In this document: piece after piece, positions 41,283 through 50,700 of the stretch | How positions within the stretch are numbered: position 1 is the stretch's first letter | How the letters are laid out: each line of letters starts with the position of its first letter | Program-made: the position numbers and the translations under genes | Origin: Lewinella sp050633125 | Lineage (GTDB): Bacteria > Bacteroidota > Bacteroidia > Chitinophagales > Saprospiraceae | Reading direction: 5' to 3' | Assembly: GCF_050633125.1 (NCBI RefSeq) | Contig: NZ_JBOEFX010000110.1 | Location: 1-64,000 of the forward strand | Length of the DNA stretch: 64,000 nucleotides | The notes under the pieces: generated by a model | Told to the model about the DNA's origin: nothing | Database searches by the model: none | Seen by the model: only the letters and a program-made list of their open reading frames with translations

Positions 41283-44200
41283 TTATCCTAATATTTCTGC
41301 CAAGGCTTCCTGGCCAACATCAGTGATAAAGTAGTTGAGGTGGTGGCAAGCGATAGTGGTACTACTCACCGTTTGCTCACGAGCCGTCCATACAATTTCA
41401 TTGAGGATACCGTCTACGCTCACGGCAATGTCGTGATTGGTAGGCTTGTTGGCCAAGTTCCCTATTGCGATAGTCGAGCTCTCTATAAACCGAGCCAAGC
41501 GGCCACCCGTTACTTTGAACTTTGATACATCGCCTGCCAGGATGGAGTATTTTATGCCATCTGGTTTTTGGTTAGGGTTGTTGAGTTCCTCAAGGAAAGG
41601 AGAGCCGGGTTTCATCTGCTCCAGGGTCTCGAAAAGTTCCGCATCACCCAGCGCTTTCAATCCCTTACTTAATGCACCCGAAGCAGGCGCAAGGATGGGT
41701 AAGAAATTGAAGGCAATGTCCAAGATGTTGGTCGCAAAACTAAGATAGCCGGGTACGTTTCCGAAAGGTGACCCCGCATTGGGAGTACCTGCCATTACCA
41801 GGTGTTTGACAAAAGCAGCCCCGCCCAGTTTTTCAACCAAGTGGCGAGACACCAGGCCACCCATAGAATGTGCGAGAATGGTGATTTTTTTACCGCTATT
41901 GGCATCAATGCCTACGGCAGCCAGTTTCTCTTGAAGGTCCTCTGCTGTTTCGGCAATCGGGGTATTCAGGTTTTCGTAATCGTAAGTGAGTACGAGGTCG
42001 TATTTATCAGCTATGCTCTCACCGGTTTTGTTGACCATGTTGGGTACGTTGGCCGCAATCACTTCGGTGTCGCCAATGATGCCGTGCACTGTCAGCAGGA
42101 TATTCTTGGCTACTTTTACCTGTGCTGGTACATTTCCCTCCATTCGTTCAATGGTACCATCATCGTAGTATTTGACCCAACAAAGTTTATTGATAGCCGC
42201 TAGCTTTTCAGCTTGTTCGGTTTCGTCCTCTTCCCGCTTAGCGGACCACTTCATGAAGACCATTTTGAGGCCCTTGATCAGGCTGCGTTCGTCTTCTTCC
42301 GTGCCTAGTGGATTGGGAATAAAACCACCGTTTTCGTCAAAGACTTTCTTGGTTTCCGGCAAGGACCGGATGTTGACTTGCACTTTGCCATCCACTTGCT
42401 CCGCATCGCCAATGACGCGCAGGAACTCTCCGTCAAAGGTGACAGGTACCATTACTTCCTCTTCGGTTAGGCTATCGTTGAGTAAGATCTGCAACGGGTC
42501 TTCGACCAAGCTTTCTGGGGATTCCACTTCGAGGTTGCTCAGCTCTAAGACGTTTTGCTTGCCCAAGCTTCGTTCTTTTCGAAAATCTACCAGATTAATT
42601 CCCAATGCTTCTATTTGCTGGAAAGGGTTGACTTGGAGGCTACGACTCGTTTCCTGATCAGTGGTAGCGGTTACACTTAAATCTGCTTTTACCCCAGCAC
42701 GCGGCTTGATGGTGATGTTCCCGTCTGCCAAAGAGGCTTCTTTGTCGGGCTTAATCTGGTCCTGCTGGCGTACGATGGTCATCTTGAGTGTTCGTGCATC
42801 CCAACCATCTGTAGACCCGGCGCGCTTTAGGCGCCCCATCCCTTTATCGGCATCAAGGCCGGATTGTACCAACAACTCTTTGTCTAAAAGTTGTTTTTGA
42901 GTGACCAGGAGTTTGAGTTGTAACACGCCCTCTGTTTCTGTTCTCTCCATCTCAAAAGGTGTCAGATCAAGGAGGTCGATCCCTTCTTCCGCTGTTTTCT
43001 TATTCAGTTCCTTGTCAAGGACGAAATCAATGGCGGCATTGTTTTTAAAATCGTAGAGATAATAAAAACGGTTCTCTTTATTACTGTAAAGGCGTAAGCC
43101 AAAAAGGATGGTGTCTTTGTCTACTTCCAGCCCCATTTCTCCGCCTGTTTCAGGGGTGATGAAGTTAGCTGTAGGTATTTGTAGGCGGACAGGGAATTCT
43201 TCGAATTTCTTCGCGTTTTTGTATATCTCTGCCATATTCAAACCATCCCCGTCAAAGATATCAACCTTGCCGGTTTCTACCCATTGGGCGTAGTCCATTA
43301 CAAAGAGCTCTAGCTTAAAGTCATCTTTGATTTTTGAGGCTTCATTTTTAAGTGCCAAGAGCCTGGTCCAGCGGGCGATTTTTCGAAGGTGGCCCTTCGT
43401 CATCTCCACGATGGTTTTTTCTGCTACCTGGGCAGTTATTTGTAGGGGGCTAGAGCCCCACGGGCGATCTCGTGCTACTTCCCAGGTTTGGTAACCGTCG
43501 TCATTGATGACCACGCGTGCCCGGGCTTGCTGTTCTTCTGCCGCGTTTGCAGCGATGAAAATATTTGTTTTCGTCAGGTCCTGATCCTGCTCGTGCATGA
43601 TTTTCGACCAATTTTCCCGCAGCATAGCGGTCGCTTCGGCGCTTCCATCCAAATGAACATAGAAAGGCTCTCCAGGCAACTGGAATATTTCGGCAATGTA
43701 AGGTTCCTTGGCTAGGTCGTCTTGTTTGGCGGAATCCGACTTGATGGCTTCTAGTTTGCCATTGAGGTCTTCTAAGAGTTCCAACTCACTTTCCTGTACA
43801 CCTACCTTTTTGACCAGGGCGAAACCGATGAATTCCCGTCCGGCTTTTTTGTAGACTTTTACGATAATCTCTTTGGCAGAACCTTCAGGTAATGCTGAAG
43901 TATCCGTGTCTGTGGGGAAGCCATGGATAGCACCGCAACGGATAAACCATTTGTCGTTATTGGGCACCACTTCGTATTCCTGCGATTTGCCCAGTGACCA
44001 GCCTTCGAGGAAGGCCGTATGGGGGTTGAAACCAGCAATGGGCTCAAATTGCGGGCTCTGCGCATTGCGCTTTGATCGTGCCAGAGAGCGGGTCTGTTTG
44101 AATAAATCCGCGTAATTGAGCGTGCCTATTTCTTCGGCAGTAGCAGCGCTAGTTAGTGCACTTATCAGGCTGCTGCTGAATACGCCGCCGGCAGGCAGGT

Positions 44201-45131
44201 CCCCTGCTTTTTCCACATTGGAGCAGGCAGAGAGGAGTACGTGCCGTGACTGGGGAATCTGCAGTATTCCGCCGTTGGCTTTTTGATTGCTGTAGTAATT
44301 GTTGTAGTAACTGTCTAGTGGACGGACGCTTTGGTTTGTGACACCATCTCCTCGGACGCCGGCTTGTTGCGTTTCTTCTGTCCCAACGAGCTCAGGCGTT
44401 GTAGCACCCCGCAGGAAATCATAATGGCGAGACTTGAAGCCTGCTGGTTCTTGAAAATCGCGGGTGCCGGAGCCGGAATGACAACAATCAAGCGAGAACA
44501 CAATGTGAGGAATAGAATCCTCTTTGGTGGGCACGCCTTTGTAGAGTGTGTCGATCATCGCCGCCAGCTCTTTGTCGGCGAGAAAGATGCCGCTTTGGGT
44601 GCCGCCGGGATTGTAACACACCAGGCTTTGGTCTTTGCCATTGGGTTCTAGCGAAGGAAGGTCTTTGCCTTCAGGGTCTTTAGGGTTAGAAAATTCTGCG
44701 GCTGTAAACTGTTCGGTGCCATGTCCACTAAAGTGGAACCAGAAGGTATCATCTGCGGTGCCACCACCATTGATCAAGTGATCCTCAAAGGCATTGATGA
44801 TCGCAGCATAGGTCGCTTTGGCATTGGTAAGGATACGAAGATGCAAGCGGCCATGTTTTTCAGTAGTATCTACCGATTCTTTGACTTTGATTAGTTTTTC
44901 GGTCTTGTCGTCCCCAAATTTTTTCCGCAGATAATTAGCTGTAAGGTTTACATCATTGATACACCCACCCAATTTGGTAACAGTGCCTTGGTAGTCGTTG
45001 ATACCTATAAGTAGCGCAAATATTCTAGGTTGGACGCCATCTTTGCTACGAGGTGTAGTAGGGAATGGGCGTGGATTAAGAATGGGTTCCTCCTTGGTGT
45101 CTGCTGCTTTCTTTTTTTCTTCGTCAGCCAT
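41283..45131 (-). CDS. Caspase fused to an alpha/beta-hydrolase (lipase/PGAP1-like)
   Basis: A 1282-residue protein without signal peptide. An N-terminal caspase-like domain (about 35-370) has His137 in HFSGHG and Cys217 in LDCCHSGSGTRD. A long middle region (about 385-780) begins CGAIHGFP and includes RWTRLLALKNEASKI and LLVQSGLDADKG; it is homologous to the caspase protein at 51475-53469. After a further beta-rich stretch comes a C-terminal alpha/beta-hydrolase (about 1000-1282). It has an oxyanion-type VHGIIGD, nucleophile Ser1089 in AHSMGG, ATSxG-like AGTPNAGSPFG, and a late CHHLNYF that can supply the catalytic His. The fold resembles PGAP1/lipase-type esterases. A protease-controlled lipase effector is an attractive inference. 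It lies 78 bp downstream of the LytS-like kinase gene. Confidence 0.85.
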   Translation of the reverse strand: MADEEKKKAADTKEEPILNPRPFPTTPRSKDGVQPRIFALLIGINDYQGTVTKLGGCINDVNLTANYLRKKFGDDKTEKLIKVKESVDTTEKHGRLHLRILTNAKATYAAIINAFEDHLINGGGTADDTFWFHFSGHGTEQFTAAEFSNPKDPEGKDLPSLEPNGKDQSLVCYNPGGTQSGIFLADKELAAMIDTLYKGVPTKEDSIPHIVFSLDCCHSGSGTRDFQEPAGFKSRHYDFLRGATTPELVGTEETQQAGVRGDGVTNQSVRPLDSYYNNYYSNQKANGGILQIPQSRHVLLSACSNVEKAGDLPAGGVFSSSLISALTSAATAEEIGTLNYADLFKQTRSLARSKRNAQSPQFEPIAGFNPHTAFLEGWSLGKSQEYEVVPNNDKWFIRCGAIHGFPTDTDTSALPEGSAKEIIVKVYKKAGREFIGFALVKKVGVQESELELLEDLNGKLEAIKSDSAKQDDLAKEPYIAEIFQLPGEPFYVHLDGSAEATAMLRENWSKIMHEQDQDLTKTNIFIAANAAEEQQARARVVINDDGYQTWEVARDRPWGSSPLQITAQVAEKTIVEMTKGHLRKIARWTRLLALKNEASKIKDDFKLELFVMDYAQWVETGKVDIFDGDGLNMAEIYKNAKKFEEFPVRLQIPTANFITPETGGEMGLEVDKDTILFGLRLYSNKENRFYYLYDFKNNAAIDFVLDKELNKKTAEEGIDLLDLTPFEMERTETEGVLQLKLLVTQKQLLDKELLVQSGLDADKGMGRLKRAGSTDGWDARTLKMTIVRQQDQIKPDKEASLADGNITIKPRAGVKADLSVTATTDQETSRSLQVNPFQQIEALGINLVDFRKERSLGKQNVLELSNLEVESPESLVEDPLQILLNDSLTEEEVMVPVTFDGEFLRVIGDAEQVDGKVQVNIRSLPETKKVFDENGGFIPNPLGTEEDERSLIKGLKMVFMKWSAKREEDETEQAEKLAAINKLCWVKYYDDGTIERMEGNVPAQVKVAKNILLTVHGIIGDTEVIAANVPNMVNKTGESIADKYDLVLTYDYENLNTPIAETAEDLQEKLAAVGIDANSGKKITILAHSMGGLVSRHLVEKLGGAAFVKHLVMAGTPNAGSPFGNVPGYLSFATNILDIAFNFLPILAPASGALSKGLKALGDAELFETLEQMKPGSPFLEELNNPNQKPDGIKYSILAGDVSKFKVTGGRLARFIESSTIAIGNLANKPTNHDIAVSVDGILNEIVWTAREQTVSSTTIACHHLNYFITDVGQEALAEILG

Positions 45132-45209
45132 GATGGGGTTTCGTTTTAGTGAACGTGTTGAATAATGTTTTCTTCCTTGATTGTTTTGCTTTACGCTAAA
45201 CAGAAAAGG

Positions 45210-47243
45210 TCAGTGGGTTTTGTTTTTTAAAGTTTTAAATGGTAGTCGCAAGGTGACACGCGTGCCGGCTGCCGCACCATCGCGATGGTGTAGGTCTTCA
45301 ATTTGCAGCGCAGGACCTTTTACACGGCCCAGCGATTTTAAGCGCTGTTGGGTGATGTCCATGCCCATTGATTTTTGGGGCTGCAATACTGAGGCTTCTT
45401 TCAGTTTACGGGCGGCTTCGCGACCAATGCCATTGTCTTCGATGACGAATTTTAGGATATTATCCTCTTTCGTTATCGATATGTTGATGTGGCCACCTTC
45501 TGGTTTCGGTTTGATGCCGTGTAAGATGGCATTTTCAATATAAGGTTGTAAAATCAATGCTGGCGTTGCAATGTCGTCTGTTGGTATATTAGGATCACAT
45601 TCGATATTGAAGGCCAACTTATCACTAAAGCGCAACTGCTCAAGTGCCAGAAAATGCTTCAATGTTTTTAATTCTTGCGCCAAGCTGATGATGCTATTGG
45701 CTGATCCATTGAGGATTTGCCGGGTCAGCCGGGAAAAGTGAACCAGGTATTTTGACGCTTTCCGTGCCTCTCCTTTGTTGACTAAGTGTTCAATAGCATT
45801 CAGGCTGTTAGACATAAAATGCGGATTGATTTGGGCCCGCAGGGCCATCATTTCCGCTTTGAGCCGTCGGTTTTGTAACCTTTGCAAAAAGATGACAAAA
45901 AATACAGCGATAAACAGCAAGCTGATGATGCTAATCAGCTGTTGGTTTTTTCTTTTGTTGGCAGCACTTACCCGCAGGTCACGCAATTCAACCTTGTTGA
46001 TGCGTTGATAAGCCGCTTTAGCATTATCGGTAATCGTGTAAACTGCCCCTTTGTAGCTTTTATCCAGGAATGGGCCAATTTTTTCGCCTAATGCATCTTG
46101 GTGTAAACCATTGTTGTAGCTGTACAGATAAGCTAACTCTTCACTGATATTGGCCATGGTGCGGATGCCACCTTCTTTACGCGCACCGATTAGAGCTTGT
46201 TTGTAATAGTAGATGGCAGAATCAGCATGGCTTTCATCAATGTCTTCGGCCCAGCTGCCCTGAAATACTTTGCCCAGCATTTGATAGGTACGATAGCTTT
46301 CATCTTGAGAAAACTCGAGGCTTTTCTTGAGTTGCTGTATCGCAACATTGAAATGAGTCGTATCCGCCGAGGTGTTAAATTGTTTTTGGAACAAATAGCC
46401 TTTGAGGTAATGAGCATTCACCAGTAGGTTCTGATCGTTATTCGCTTGGCCGTACGCAAGGCAAAAATTTAGCAATGAATCTGCTTTCTGGTACATCTTG
46501 GGGTAGTCGATATAGTAGATCGCCCAATCAAGCCATAGCCGAGTACGGTTTTCCCAGTTGTCTAAATCTTGAAAAAGGCTGTCGCTTTGCTCGTAGTAAT
46601 GCTGCTGTAGCAAAGAATCGGTGCCGTTAAAGGTAGACCCCAAATTGTGCAAGATCATCGCGCGGCTCTTTTGAGCAACTTCTGGCTTAACAAGGAGCTT
46701 AGGATTCAATTCGAGAGCCTTGGAAAAGTAGTACCTGGCAGAATCCCGATTTCCTTTTCGGATGTATAAACACCCTAGCAAATTGCTAATGTCTTCTTCC
46801 CAGTAGGGGTATTTGTAGCCATCCAAAAGTCGCTTGCTGATCAGGGCGTCAACCATGGCGCCTTCGGCATCCTCGCCATATCTGACCCTTTTACTTTTGC
46901 TCCAGGCGAGGCGGTTGGCACTGATGCCACGTGGGATGTTCCAATTGTTTTCCGTAGAGATATCGTAGGCAAGCTGGGCGTAGCGCAAGGTGGCGTCTTC
47001 GTCGTAGTTTTTGACCCATTCCGCAAAATGTAGCAGGCTATCTACTTGCTGGCTAGGGGTTTTCATGGCCTTTACCCTGGTCAGTACCTTGCTGGTATCA
47101 GCGTAGGCGACTAACTCCTCTGCTGTTAGCTGGCGCAATAACTGCGGCTCAAAATCACTGCCACGGTATTGTCCACAACTGTAGAGCAATAGCAGCAACA
47201 GCATCCCGAGCAAGGATTTTGGTGAAAAAAGGGTGTTCAACAT
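45210..47243 (-). CDS. LytS-type sensor histidine kinase with periplasmic TPRs, lipoprotein-like signal
   Basis: A protein of about 677 residues. Started at the ATG 47243 it opens MLNTLFSPKSLLGMLLLLLL with a lipobox-like LLYSCGQ; the frame also allows a GTG at 47288 that adds 15 residues. A TPR-rich region (about 60-420; NLLGCLYIRKGN, DSAIYYYKQAL) precedes a single membrane helix (about 435-455, LISIISLLFIAVFFVIFL). The His_kinase domain follows with phospho-acceptor His475 in QINPHFMSNSLNAIEHL, then an HATPase (LILQPYIENAILHGI, VIEDNGIG). This is the LytS/YehU architecture, which normally pairs with a LytTR response regulator, and none is present here. It lies directly upstream of the caspase-hydrolase gene on the same strand. 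Confidence 0.85.
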   Translation of the reverse strand: MLNTLFSPKSLLGMLLLLLLYSCGQYRGSDFEPQLLRQLTAEELVAYADTSKVLTRVKAMKTPSQQVDSLLHFAEWVKNYDEDATLRYAQLAYDISTENNWNIPRGISANRLAWSKSKRVRYGEDAEGAMVDALISKRLLDGYKYPYWEEDISNLLGCLYIRKGNRDSARYYFSKALELNPKLLVKPEVAQKSRAMILHNLGSTFNGTDSLLQQHYYEQSDSLFQDLDNWENRTRLWLDWAIYYIDYPKMYQKADSLLNFCLAYGQANNDQNLLVNAHYLKGYLFQKQFNTSADTTHFNVAIQQLKKSLEFSQDESYRTYQMLGKVFQGSWAEDIDESHADSAIYYYKQALIGARKEGGIRTMANISEELAYLYSYNNGLHQDALGEKIGPFLDKSYKGAVYTITDNAKAAYQRINKVELRDLRVSAANKRKNQQLISIISLLFIAVFFVIFLQRLQNRRLKAEMMALRAQINPHFMSNSLNAIEHLVNKGEARKASKYLVHFSRLTRQILNGSANSIISLAQELKTLKHFLALEQLRFSDKLAFNIECDPNIPTDDIATPALILQPYIENAILHGIKPKPEGGHINISITKEDNILKFVIEDNGIGREAARKLKEASVLQPQKSMGMDITQQRLKSLGRVKGPALQIEDLHHRDGAAAGTRVTLRLPFKTLKNKTH

Positions 47244-47492
47244 ACCACCTTTTGGTTTAGAAGTAAGCGGTGTATGATGCCCACTCACTTCAGCAATTGG
47301 ATCTAAAACCTGTAGGGATTAAAGATACTTAATTCCTGGTCTTGTAAATTTAAGGAGGTTAAGGGGAGGGAACAAAGACAAGTTTTGAAGAAAATAAGAG
47401 TTTAAAATAATGAAATAAAGTATAAGGTATTGTTTATTAGTATTTTGTGTTGCGTGTAGATAATTGTTGTTTGGTGAGTTTTTACCTCGGTT

Positions 47493-47787
47493 TTACTCCT
47501 TGTCAAGGTTTGCAAAAGTATAGGGAGGGAAAAGGCCAGTCTTTAGGCTTTTCTTGCGCATACTTTCTTGGTACATTTCATCCAGGTTGTCATAGAGGGT
47601 GTTGGTCCAGGTTCTCTATCCACTAAAGAAGCCCCTTTTTTATGATAGTCTTCCTCGGTCAGTGACCGGGCGGTTCGCCCGGATTGGATATAGGCATCAT
47701 ACAATTCACTTAAGGTGAAAGAGAGCAAGGGCAGGGCGCCGCGGGTCTTGTCAACCTCAGTTGCCAAGGAATCAATCAAGTTTTGGG
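47493..47787 (-). pseudogene. Frameshifted nSTAND fragment behind an intact caspase-nSTAND gene
   Basis: Read from 47787 downward, one frame gives LIDSLATEV, GALPLLSFTLSELYDAYIQS and LTEEDYHKKGA. These match the intact neighbour's VEQLSEEV, GALPLLSFTLSELYHAYLKS and LAEEDYQKLGG. After that the homology shifts to another frame (NTLYDNLDEMYQESMRK against AEYKALTPDEQSSMRK), which ends at the stop at 47493-47495. Only this slice of the NTPase remains, and it begins at the stop codon of the intact gene. It is a recombination scar or relic of a second, related gene. Confidence 0.8.
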
Positions 47788-50700
47788 TTAGTAGCCAATG
47801 CCATACCTTAGCCTATCTGCTTTACTCAGGCGGTAAACACCTTGCGCGTTGGCCCACTCGGAAATCGCTTTTGTACTAAGGGTATAGATCTCCAGGTCTA
47901 CAGGTCCATCGTATGCAGCTCCGAATTCCTCTTCCGAATCCCAGGGAAACAAGTAGATGAAGTTTCCGTCTGGCGAAAAGTCGGCTCTGCCTCCTTTAGG
48001 GATAGAAAAATAATTATTGCCATTCCAATCCCATAGTTTTACTTCCTCACTGGAACAAGTGAGAATAGATTCTCCGTCTGGAGAAATAGCGATAGAGAGG
48101 ATTGGGCGCATGTGTCCTAACAGTTCCACCGACCGCCTTTGGCTCTGAAGCTCTGTGACGGTAATGCTCCGGCGTGCTTCAGGAGTGGTGAATTGATGCT
48201 TGTCTTTGTCTACTTGAGAATAAACCTGATTAAATTCTCTTAATGCATCCTGCATGGAAAAGGAACGGTATCCGCTCAGTTGGATGGCGGGGTATCCTTC
48301 CTGAGTTACAGAAGAATTGTTGGGGCTCATTTTTGCGCGCCCAGTTCCTCGTTTCTTCCAGGTTTGATCAAATACCCATACACCGATAAGTTCTGAGCCA
48401 TCGTCTTCGAGTACAAGAGTTTCGCCATCTGGGGAATAATACATTTTTGCGATCGATCGATTTTCCCCTATGGTTGGAATATTGTAAGCGTTGAGATTCC
48501 ATTCGTAGTAACGGTCATCGTAGGTTTGGGCGAATATTTTCTTTCCTCTTTCCGCAAAGTAGGCTTGCCGTACGGCGTTTGGGGCAAAAAGTTGGTGGAT
48601 TGGCTCATTGATATCCAGAGGACTGCAAAGGTCTAGTCGGTTCTGTTCGGGAATAATGATATAATCTTCTGTCGGACTAAATGATGGAGTAGCAAATAGC
48701 GTTTCTACTTCTAGAAACTTCCGTGATGACCAAGATTGACTTTGAAACGAAGCTAGTTCTAAATAATAGTCGCCGTTGTGCTCATGGCGAGCTTCAAAAT
48801 AATAATTCTTCTGAGGAGAATAACAGGTTTGATTTCTAAAACCCATCCGGTATTCATCTTCAGGTACCTCAGGGAGTTGATCGGAAGACCGTAGCGATTC
48901 TGTCGCCCATTTGTTCAGTATAAAGGGCATGTCTGCTTTGCTGACGCGTTTATAGAATAGCCCTGTTTTGTGATCAATAATGGTGTTGTAAAAGGCACTT
49001 AGTAGGGCTCCCTTTGCGAGGTTGTTTTCGGGGGCTAAAGATAGTGCTGTTTCAGCTAAACGAAAAGCAACAGTGGGGTCAGTAAGTCTCGCCATCGCTG
49101 ACTGGCTGGCCAGATTGTTGGAAATTGCGAGCACGGTAGCACTTTGGGCTCTGCTTCGCTGTGTCTGGGCAACTTTGGCGCTGTCGAGCACTTCTTGAGC
49201 ACGATCTTTGGCCAATTGCTCGTTTTCTTGAGCTACAATCCGCTGGTTATTAGCAAGCAGAGATAAGCTAGCCAGCCCAATGATGACGCCAAAGGCTATG
49301 CTCCAGTTGATTCGAGTGCGTGCTTTCCGCCTTTTGATACTCGCGCCTACAAAAGTTTCCTCTCGGGCGTTGAATCCGTGATCTTTGCTGTTTAGTTCTG
49401 CTTGCAGTAACTCTAACCTGGGATTACTGTTCCATAACAGGTTTTTAGCTTTTTTAGGTTGTGTTTTTAATAGGTTATTGTAATCGTTTACGGCTTGACT
49501 TAGCTTGTACTGAAGCGTTATTTTTTCTTCTCCAATGGTTTTGATCCATTCCCATAAGCGGGCCCAAGCCCGGACAAGGGCATCATGGGCCGGTTCGATG
49601 TAGGGCTTGCCCTGCGGGTCTGTTCCTTTGGATAATAAACGCGCATCGACCAAACGATTGGCAATTGTGGTCAGTCGCTGGCTTTCTTTCGCGTTGCTAA
49701 ACTGCAATTCTTCCGTGTACACCCGTTTACCTGCCAGTTCACCGCCTTCGAGTGAGACCATTCGCAGCATGAGTTTGCGCATACTGCTCTGCTCATCGGG
49801 GGTCAGAGCCTTGTATTCGGCATCGGCGCGGGTGCGGAGGGCGCCGATTACACCACCCAGTTTTTGATAATCTTCTTCTGCCAGGGAACGATCCTGACGG
49901 CCACTCTTTAGGTAAGCATGGTACAATTCACTAAGGGTAAACGAGAGTAAAGGCAAGGCTCCTGGAGCCTGACTCACTTCTTCGCTTAGCTGTTCGACCA
50001 AGTCTTCTGGTTCGTAAAAAAGCACGGCCTGGGCGGCAGGTCTGGTAATCACTTCCCGTATTTCATCCAGGCTAAAGGAAGGCACCACATAACGCCCTTT
50101 GGCCCACCATGGAGCCAATGCTTCACTCTCAAACTGTGGTTCGAAATCTGCGCGGATACTTAGGATGATATCCAGTTCAGGGTACTGCTCTAACCACTGA
50201 GCTATTTGTTGTTCAAAGGCCAGTCGCTCCTCCTGGTTCAGGCATTGGGTGATCAGTTCTTCGTATTGGTCGATAACCAAAAGGGGAGCGCCATTCTTGA
50301 GTTGTTTTTCAATATCCGGCAGCTCGGTGGCAATCGTCTGCATAGGTTCCTTTCCGGGGCGGATAATTGGTAGTACCGTACGCCCTGCTTTACGCAATTG
50401 AGGTAATACACCTGCTTTGATGACCGAGCTTTTGCCGGTGCCGGAAGCACCACTGACGACGGTCAAGGAATTTGCTTTCACCTTTTCAAGGAGTACTTCC
50501 ACGACGCGGTCGCGGCCAAAAAAGAGGCTGGCATCTTCTTCACTGTAGGAAGATAGGCCCATGAATGGATTGCGATCCGGCGTAGGCGGCAGATTGAAAC
50601 GGTGGTTAGGGTGGAGGAAAATAAACTCTCCTTTATCGTGCCGTTTGAGGTTGAAAATAGAAGGACTTTGCCGCTTGGCGTTTTCCGTTGTTTGCGTTTC

